DNA of 15,522 nucleotides, taken from NCBI GenBank assembly GCA_964354865.1, contig CAYHBN010000034.1, forward strand, positions 1-15,522, in the 5' to 3' direction. A model generated the notes under the pieces. That model had not been told where the DNA came from. It saw only the letters and a program-made list of their open reading frames with translations, and did no database searches. Positions 7,926-13,336 of this stretch are shown here, piece by piece (position 1 is the first letter of the stretch; each line of letters opens with the position of its first letter). Origin of the DNA: JAHFJU01 sp964354865. GTDB lineage: Bacteria; Patescibacteriota; Gracilibacteria; UBA1369; UM-FILTER-53-11. The position numbers and the translations under genes are program-made.

Positions 7926-9719
7926 TTATCTCTTCTTTTTTCGCAAGGTAAGCAGACCACCAAATGCACTACCAATCAATGGAATGAATAACGCTGGCCC
8001 ATTTTGAGTAGTATAGGGAGGATACGTAAATGTAGGACACGGACTTGGATCACAGAGAGGAATGTCACCGCCAAGAACCTGAGTTGAGCCCGTATCAGTA
8101 GCCGACGGCGTTGCCGACGCAATCGCACTCAAATTGTCACTTTCATTTGAACGCATATCGATTGCACTCAATTTGAAATAATATTGTGTACCAACAGTGA
8201 GTCCCGTAACAAGATAATTTGTTTCTTTTGTTTTGGTAGTAATAACCTGTTTTAAATCGTTTGCATCTGTGCCGTAATATATGCGGTAAAAAGCAATACC
8301 TGCCTCGGCTTGTGAATCTTGCCAGGTTAGTAACACTCCATTTAATACACCCTTTGCAACAACACCAGTTACGGTTGAAGGAATCGCAAAATCAAAGGTG
8401 CCTTCATTCTGAAGTGCTGCATCTACTTTAATAGAGCCCACTTCAACCGTGTCGGCACTATTACCAAATCGATCACTCACTATTACGTTTACGGTGTAAT
8501 CACCTGCAGCTTGTGGAGCAACAAGTTGGCCCGTATAAATGGTAGGATTCTGAGGATCTTGGGTAAGGTCAGTAAGGTAATCACCAATCGTTGCACGAAT
8601 TTGGCTGACGTCTGGATCGCTGGTCACCGTAATGGTCGTTGTGCCTCCTGGTGCAAGTGTCGTTGCCCCAAGCTTAGCGTTTTCGGCCTTTGCAGGAGTT
8701 AAATCAATCGTAACTTCGACAGGCGCTGAATCGTTACTATTTGAAGAAACATAAAATCGGTGAGGGCCATCGGTAAGTAGGGGAGTTTTAAGTGTAAATC
8801 TTCCACCAGTATCGCTTTGTTTTTCTCCTATTTGTTGATTGTTATCGTAAAAAGTAACCTTTGTATTCGCAGGTGCATTGCCCTCAATATCGAGCGTCGA
8901 CGAGCTATAAGTACCAGGATTTGGCTTTGTAATATAGATTTCGCCGTTTGCTGCACTATACGAACCACGCAATACTTCGACCGTTACTTCGCCACGAATT
9001 GCTTCATCATTTTTATCGTCTGCGAAAATTTTCTGTGTGCCGTTTGTACGAAGTGTTGTCGCCAAATCGAAGGTACGAAGTCCCTGATCGCTCCCTACAA
9101 ACGTATAATCTTCTGGTAACTGTGCATTTCTGTCGGTAGAAGAAAAATGCACAGTACCTACGTAGGTTGGCACAACAGCATCAGTACTATCAACGGCCTT
9201 AATAGTGAAATTAAGACGATCACCAACGGTCACCGACGAAGGAATATTTTCAATTTTAAAACCCGTTACCGTCGAATTAACTGCAACAAGATTGTCATCT
9301 CCACCCATTCCCGTAAAAGAAGAACTTTCACCAAATACCGAAAAGGTCGTAGCACCCGACTGCCGCGTAGCACGAGCCATCACATTATACAGACCTACCG
9401 AATGAGTAGCTGTTGCAGGAATCGTAAGTTCGGCTGATCCATCAATATCAAGCACCTTAGTATACCTATAGAGTGTTTTCGAGGGATCGGTAATTGATAT
9501 CTGAACGGTATCATGTGCATTTCCGCCACGTATTTTTACAAGTCCTTCAATACCACTTACGGTATCAAAAGCCTGTACAATAAGAGGATTCGATGCGGCG
9601 ACATCTGCAAGACTAAGTTCATTTGCAGCAAAAACAGTCTGCACAAAACTCATACATGAGAGCATGAGTACACAAACCGCAGAAATTATTTTTCTTTTTG
9701 TCTGAGTTTTTAGATTCAT
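7926..9719 (-). CDS. Exported multi-Ig/FN3 surface protein with C-terminal membrane anchor
   Basis: This 597-residue protein starts with a clear Sec signal peptide: basic MNLKTQTKRK, a hydrophobic core and a probable cut after TVFA (residue 31). It then strings together several beta-sandwich modules. These are an Ig-like region (about 40-135), a second with VTGFKIENIPSSVTVGDRL (about 150-250), a bacterial Ig-like module (GEIYITKPNPGTYSSSTLDI, about 258-340), another at about 348-432, and a fibronectin type III domain at 447-537. A short CDPSPCP motif precedes a hydrophobic helix (about 577-592) and a basic RKKKR end, which should anchor it in the membrane; no LPXTG motif is present. Likely roles are adhesion to a host cell or building the surface layer. 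It has its own strong promoter and leads the operon with yggT and cysS, an unusual pairing. Confidence 0.85.
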   Translation of the reverse strand: MNLKTQTKRKIISAVCVLMLSCMSFVQTVFAANELSLADVAASNPLIVQAFDTVSGIEGLVKIRGGNAHDTVQISITDPSKTLYRYTKVLDIDGSAELTIPATATHSVGLYNVMARATRQSGATTFSVFGESSSFTGMGGDDNLVAVNSTVTGFKIENIPSSVTVGDRLNFTIKAVDSTDAVVPTYVGTVHFSSTDRNAQLPEDYTFVGSDQGLRTFDLATTLRTNGTQKIFADDKNDEAIRGEVTVEVLRGSYSAANGEIYITKPNPGTYSSSTLDIEGNAPANTKVTFYDNNQQIGEKQSDTGGRFTLKTPLLTDGPHRFYVSSNSNDSAPVEVTIDLTPAKAENAKLGATTLAPGGTTTITVTSDPDVSQIRATIGDYLTDLTQDPQNPTIYTGQLVAPQAAGDYTVNVIVSDRFGNSADTVEVGSIKVDAALQNEGTFDFAIPSTVTGVVAKGVLNGVLLTWQDSQAEAGIAFYRIYYGTDANDLKQVITTKTKETNYLVTGLTVGTQYYFKLSAIDMRSNESDNLSAIASATPSATDTGSTQVLGGDIPLCDPSPCPTFTYPPYTTQNGPALFIPLIGSAFGGLLTLRKKKR

Positions 9720-9731
9720 ATAAATCTAATT

Positions 9732-9760
9732 AGTATACCTTAAATTCTAATCCTTTTCAA
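9732..9760 (-). promoter_or_regulatory. Promoter of the FN3 surface-protein operon
   Basis: On the minus strand, TTGAAA (9755-9760, 5/6) and TATACT (9732-9737, 5/6) are separated by exactly 17 bases. The -10 ends 12 bases before the ATG at 9719, so the leader would be about 5-6 bases and lacks a Shine-Dalgarno sequence. This is one of the best promoters in the window by consensus. Confidence 0.7.
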
Positions 9761-9774
9761 CCAGGTCAATTTTA

Positions 9775-9783
9775 TGCTATAAT
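9775..9783 (+). promoter_or_regulatory. Extended -10 promoter of the partner-switch cluster
   Basis: TGCTATAAT is a perfect extended -10, ending 17 bases before ATG 9801. A -35 at the normal distance would fall on 9755-9760, the same bases used by the divergent minus-strand promoter; it reads TTTCAA here and is weak. The leader would be about 10 bases long without a Shine-Dalgarno sequence. Confidence 0.65.
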
Positions 9784-9800
9784 CATATGAACAAATAATC

Positions 9801-10328
9801 ATGGAAAATAATCAAAACCAAATCAGCGAACCGGTAAAAATTACCATCATTCTTCCGACGAATGCATATTTCGTTTCAGGAATTCGTGATTTTACATTAT
9901 CGATGATAAAAAACATGACGCAATTTTCTCAGCAATGGGCCTACCGTTTTCAATCCGTTGTAGACGAACTCTGTAACAATGCGATTGAACATGGCTCAGC
10001 AAAAGGAAAAGAGATTTCAGTTCAATTCATTCAATATCCCGATGCGATTGAAATGATTGTAGAAGATACGGGAACTGCAGAAACTCATATGAAAGCTGAA
10101 GACATGCGAAAATTGATCACTGATAGGACTCAAGAAGGATACAAATTTGAAGGCATTCGTGGCCGAGGACTTTCAAAGATCGTCCACGGCTGGACCGATG
10201 AACTTGAATTTAGCGACCTACCAAATGGTGGACTTCGGGTACGTGTAAAGAAGATTTTGAAGAAAGAAGACGACGCAGCTGCTAAAATCGCCCTCGCTGA
10301 TCCGACTCATGTCACTCTCAATATATAA
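9801..10328 (+). CDS. RsbW/SpoIIAB-like ATP-binding regulator (anti-sigma kinase family)
   Basis: This 175-residue soluble protein is a minimal GHKL ATPase of the HATPase_c_2 type. It shows the N-box VVDELCNNAIEHGS (E56, N60), the G1 box VEDTGT (D89, G91) and the G2 box GIRGRGLSKI (G121-L124). It has no DHp histidine, which separates it from the kinase at 1062. Relatives such as RsbW and SpoIIAB bind a sigma factor and phosphorylate a STAS-domain antagonist on serine; others regulate different targets. The next gene encodes a STAS protein, so the pair fits a partner switch. A charged tail (KKEDDAAAKIA) extends beyond the ATPase core. The 84-base gap to the STAS gene holds a palindrome. No sigma factor gene is visible here. 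It ends in TAA. Confidence 0.85.
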   Translation: MENNQNQISEPVKITIILPTNAYFVSGIRDFTLSMIKNMTQFSQQWAYRFQSVVDELCNNAIEHGSAKGKEISVQFIQYPDAIEMIVEDTGTAETHMKAEDMRKLITDRTQEGYKFEGIRGRGLSKIVHGWTDELEFSDLPNGGLRVRVKKILKKEDDAAAKIALADPTHVTLNI

Positions 10329-10399
10329 AATACTATTTCATCTAACTAATGCCTGCCCGCAAGCGGGCACCCGGCAAATAATACTACGTACCATCTAAC
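10329..10399. repeat. GC-rich palindrome flanked by imperfect direct repeats
   Basis: TGCCCGC-AA-GCGGGCA (10354-10369) is a perfect 7-base inverted repeat, nested in an outer TGCC (10350-10353) and GGCA (10373-10376) pair. On each side is a similar segment: AATACTA, 3 bases, CATCTAAC (10329-10346), and AATACTA, 5 bases, CATCTAAC (10380-10399). The palindrome is much richer in G+C than its surroundings. No T-tract follows on either strand, so it is not a standard terminator. It resembles a REP-like or miniature mobile insertion. Confidence 0.6.
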
Positions 10400-10412
10400 A
10401 CTCTCCCCAAAT

Positions 10413-10784
10413 ATGTCACAAATTACTATCACCACTGAAGACGTACCATCTACCATTGCCGGACGAACGGTAAAAATTGTTCACTTTACCGGGCAACTCG
10501 ATGAAAGCAATGTCGATGACCGTGCGAAAGAAATTTACGCCATGATTACGGCTGTTACTGGGCAACTCTTCTTCATTTTTGATTTTGCGGGATTAGAGTA
10601 CATGAATAGCAAATCGATCGGATATCTTACCGATTGGTATACAAAACTAAGCGAGAAACAGGGTGCAATTATTATCGCGCAAGCCCGACCAAATATTTTG
10701 GATATTTTAAACGTTGTTGGCATTACTCAACTTATTAAATCTGTTTCAACGGTTGAAGAAGCGAAAGTAGAAACAAATAAATAG
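10413..10784 (+). CDS. STAS-domain protein (anti-anti-sigma-like)
   Basis: This 123-residue cytoplasmic protein consists of a single STAS domain. The pattern LFFIFDFAGLEYMNSKSIGY, a beta strand followed by the conserved helix start, aligns with the DSSGLG phosphorylation loop of SpoIIAA and RsbV; N65 replaces the usual Asp, and S66 (or S68) is the candidate phosphorylated residue. In partner switches the unphosphorylated STAS protein binds the RsbW-like kinase and frees its target. The gene sits between the RsbW-like gene (84-base gap) and the PrsW-like gene (20-base gap), most likely in one transcript. No Shine-Dalgarno sequence precedes the ATG. MxNSKxIGYL-type sites may act as structural rather than phosphorylated STAS domains, so phosphorylation is unproven. 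It ends in TAG. Confidence 0.85.
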   Translation: MSQITITTEDVPSTIAGRTVKIVHFTGQLDESNVDDRAKEIYAMITAVTGQLFFIFDFAGLEYMNSKSIGYLTDWYTKLSEKQGAIIIAQARPNILDILNVVGITQLIKSVSTVEEAKVETNK

Positions 10785-10804
10785 GACCTTATTTTTTATT
10801 CACT

Positions 10805-12100
10805 ATGAACACTTGGCTCATCGGTATCGCGAGCGCTGGCATGGCCGTTATTCCGGTAGTCTTGTGGCTTAGTTTTATTGGTAAAGGAGAAGAGAACCGA
10901 TCAATTTTTATAAAGACATTTTTGTTCGGCACCCTTTCGGTCATTCCTCCTTTTATTTTGATTTTTGTTTTTAAGTATTTCCCTCAACTTAATATTTACT
11001 CGCTCATTAATACGAGTGTAGAAGATTTGTTGGTAATTGCGATTCTAACAAATATCGTCGTCGGCATTATTGAAGAATTGGGAAAAAACATGATTGTGAG
11101 AATTACCGACAAACGTCACCCTGAATATATTCAGACACTTAATCATGCTCTTAAACTAAGTGTCTGTGCGGGTCTGGGCTTTGCCTTTGCCGAAAACATT
11201 TTTTATTTTTACTCCGTGTGGGTGAATCCGTATTATTCGGTAAAAGATTTAATCGCAACATTTATATTTAGGTCGATGGTTACGCTCTGTGGCCATATGA
11301 TTTTCTCTGGCGTTTTTGGTTATTTCTTCGGTATTGGTAAATTTGCCTCAGACATGACCGAGATGGCTCAGTGGCAAGGACGATTGATGAGTATCGAAAA
11401 GTTTTTTGCAAAAATTACGGGTAAATTGCCGTTTCAAATTCGACGAGGATTGTTCAACCTCAAAGGTTTGTTAATTGCCATGGGATTGCATATGGCATTT
11501 AATGCGTCCCTCGACATGAACCACAAAATTTTGGCTATCAGCATCGTATTGATGGGTGGTGTGTATATTTGGTACTTAATGAGTACCGCAAGCGGACATC
11601 TGCTCTTTAGCTTGGTAAAAAGACAGGCAGCATCTATGGCTCCACGCGATGAGTCTGTCGTTCTTGAGTTTTTGGGAATGTGGAAGAACCAAGGGAAACT
11701 GACCGAAGTTATTGAAATCTGTGATCGTTTATTAAAACGAGATCCCGACAATAATGTCGTAAAACTTTTTAAAGCAAAGGCGCAAGATGACCAAAAGTTA
11801 AAGGATGTCTATTCCTCACTTAAAACGGTATTTGGAAAAACAGCAACGAATCAAGGTACCGTTACAACTCAGGTAAATACAGCTATTGCCCTGCCGCAAG
11901 GCAGTGAAACCGTTGTACTCGAGGTCATGGATATGATGTATAAAGATGGAAAATACAAACAAGTGCTCGATGTTGCAAATCGCCTCCTTGAACGAAACCC
12001 ACAGAGTGCAGGGGCTAAAGTATTGTTAGCTAAAGCCCTCGATCAACAAAAAATGCAGAATCTTTTTGATTCACTCGGTAAATTGTTTGGAAGCACGTAA
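10805..12100 (+). CDS. PrsW-family intramembrane protease fused to two TPR-like repeats
   Basis: This 431-residue protein has about seven or eight membrane helices in its first 265 residues, carrying PrsW signatures: IIEELGKN (E90, E91, K94), FAFAENIFYF (E130, N131), CGHMIFSG (H164) and GLHMAFN (H229, N233). In Bacillus subtilis, PrsW cuts the anti-sigma factor RsiW within the membrane to start an envelope stress response. After the membrane part come two tandem copies of a TPR-like helical repeat (about 284-345 and 369-430), with 24 of about 62 aligned positions identical by hand count. Each ends in a KLFGS/VFGK-type segment. The repeats should lie in the cytoplasm and bind a partner. It follows the STAS gene by 20 bases. 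It ends in TAA. Confidence 0.85.
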   Translation: MNTWLIGIASAGMAVIPVVLWLSFIGKGEENRSIFIKTFLFGTLSVIPPFILIFVFKYFPQLNIYSLINTSVEDLLVIAILTNIVVGIIEELGKNMIVRITDKRHPEYIQTLNHALKLSVCAGLGFAFAENIFYFYSVWVNPYYSVKDLIATFIFRSMVTLCGHMIFSGVFGYFFGIGKFASDMTEMAQWQGRLMSIEKFFAKITGKLPFQIRRGLFNLKGLLIAMGLHMAFNASLDMNHKILAISIVLMGGVYIWYLMSTASGHLLFSLVKRQAASMAPRDESVVLEFLGMWKNQGKLTEVIEICDRLLKRDPDNNVVKLFKAKAQDDQKLKDVYSSLKTVFGKTATNQGTVTTQVNTAIALPQGSETVVLEVMDMMYKDGKYKQVLDVANRLLERNPQSAGAKVLLAKALDQQKMQNLFDSLGKLFGST

Positions 12101-12108
12101 GTTTAGTC

Positions 12109-12114
12109 TATAAT
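12109..12114 (+). promoter_or_regulatory. Putative -10 of the glycosyltransferase gene
   Basis: A perfect TATAAT lies just 6 bases before GTG 12121, so transcription would start at or next to the first base of the start codon (a leaderless mRNA). A weak TTTGGA at 12086-12091 has a 17-base spacer. The site lies between the PrsW-like stop and the next gene, so it could be an internal promoter. Confidence 0.45.
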
Positions 12115-12120
12115 CTCGTC

Positions 12121-13245
12121 GTGGAGAAAAAGATACCAAAAGTTGCCATTGTCTGCGATTGGCTTACCACCTGGGGTGGAGCAGAACGCGTTATTTATGC
12201 CATGAGCGAGCTTTTTCCCGATGCGCCAATTTACACGTCACTTTATAATAAAAAAGTATTACCGCAATTTGCCAATAGAGAGGTGCACACCTCTTTTATT
12301 CAAAAAATCCCGGGAGCATTAAAACGGTACCCTTATATGTTGCCGTTGATGCCTTACGCCTTTGAGAGTTTTGATTTATCTGACTACGACATAGTAATCT
12401 CTTCGAGTCACTCATGCGCGAAGGGGATTATTACACAACCCTCAACCTTGCATATTTGTTACTGTCACTCCCCAACGCGCTACCTATGGGATGCATGGCA
12501 TAGCTATTTTACCCAGTACCGGATTCCATTTGGGCTTCGTTCTATTGCAAAGCGGCTTTTGCATAGACTGCGAATTTGGGATCGTGTTGCGGCAGACCGT
12601 GTTGATTCATATACAACCAACAGCCACTACGTACAAAAACGAATTGCAAAATATTATAAACGAGACTCTCATGTAATTTACCCCGCATTACATCCTTCTT
12701 TTGAGCACCTTGAACCAAAACCACACGGAAACTATTATTTAGCAGTTGGTCGTTTAACTTCATATAAACGATTCGATTTAATAGTCGAAACGTTTAATAA
12801 TCTTTCATTGCCCTTAATGATTGTAGGAACCGGAAAAGATGAAAATAGATTAAAAAAAATGGCTGGTAGATTTATAACTTTCACTGGCAAAATTTCAGAC
12901 GCTGAGCTTAAAAAAATGTATCAAAATGCAATCGCGTTAATTTTTCCACAAGTAGAGGATTTTGGTATTACACCACTCGAAGCAATGGCGGCTGGTAAAC
13001 CCGTAATTGCTCTTGGAGAGGGTGGGGCATTAGAGACAGTAATAGACAAAAAAACCGGTATACTCTTTAAAGAACAAAACGGAAAATGCCTCAGTGAAGC
13101 CGTTTTAGAATCACAGAGAATCAAGTGGGATTGTCATGAAATTGCAAAACACGCAAAATCTTTTAGTGAAATGAAATTTAAAAAGGAGTTTATGGACTAT
13201 GTCACAGATGAGTATAAGCGATTTATAGATTCAAAAAGCGAGTAA
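12121..13245 (+). CDS. GT4-family glycosyltransferase
   Basis: This 374-residue retaining glycosyltransferase has the GT-B fold. The N-terminal half opens with VAIVCDWLTTWGGAERV, where the Gly-Gly (19-20) contacts the donor phosphate, and includes CYCHSPTRYLWD, seen in mannosyl- or rhamnosyltransferases of O-antigen and capsule pathways. The C-terminal half has YLAVGRLTSYKRFDL, VGTGKDENRL and the nucleotide-sugar signature EDFGITPLEAMAAGKPVIA, with the E-x7-E pair at E279 and E287, then GGALETV. It probably transfers a sugar from a nucleotide donor onto a surface glycan or protein; the exact sugar cannot be read. The start is GTG, with no Shine-Dalgarno sequence. No other glycan genes are in view. 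It ends in TAA. Confidence 0.9.
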   Translation: MEKKIPKVAIVCDWLTTWGGAERVIYAMSELFPDAPIYTSLYNKKVLPQFANREVHTSFIQKIPGALKRYPYMLPLMPYAFESFDLSDYDIVISSSHSCAKGIITQPSTLHICYCHSPTRYLWDAWHSYFTQYRIPFGLRSIAKRLLHRLRIWDRVAADRVDSYTTNSHYVQKRIAKYYKRDSHVIYPALHPSFEHLEPKPHGNYYLAVGRLTSYKRFDLIVETFNNLSLPLMIVGTGKDENRLKKMAGRFITFTGKISDAELKKMYQNAIALIFPQVEDFGITPLEAMAAGKPVIALGEGGALETVIDKKTGILFKEQNGKCLSEAVLESQRIKWDCHEIAKHAKSFSEMKFKKEFMDYVTDEYKRFIDSKSE

Positions 13246-13278
13246 TATCAGATCATAATAGCAAAAAATAACAATACC

Positions 13279-13307
13279 TTGACAAAGCCGGGTAATGCTC
13301 TTAGTAT
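13279..13307 (+). promoter_or_regulatory. Putative promoter of the FlgD-like surface protein gene
   Basis: A perfect TTGACA (13279-13284) is followed after 17 bases by TAGTAT (13302-13307, 4/6). A short inverted repeat (GTAAT at 13292-13296 and ATTAC at 13306-13310) overlaps the -10 and could be an operator. The ATG at 13337 follows about 23 bases after the expected start site. Confidence 0.5.
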
Positions 13308-13336
13308 TACGCCTTATTTTCGTACAACCATCTCGT

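Noticed and set aside
8817..9437. Several plus-strand frames inside the FN3 surface-protein gene
   Set aside because: They have Cys/Arg/Ile-rich antisense composition, and the minus-strand frame is a complete exported protein.
10354..10369. Intrinsic terminator at the GC-rich palindrome
   Set aside because: No T-tract follows on either strand and the loop is too small for a typical terminator hairpin.
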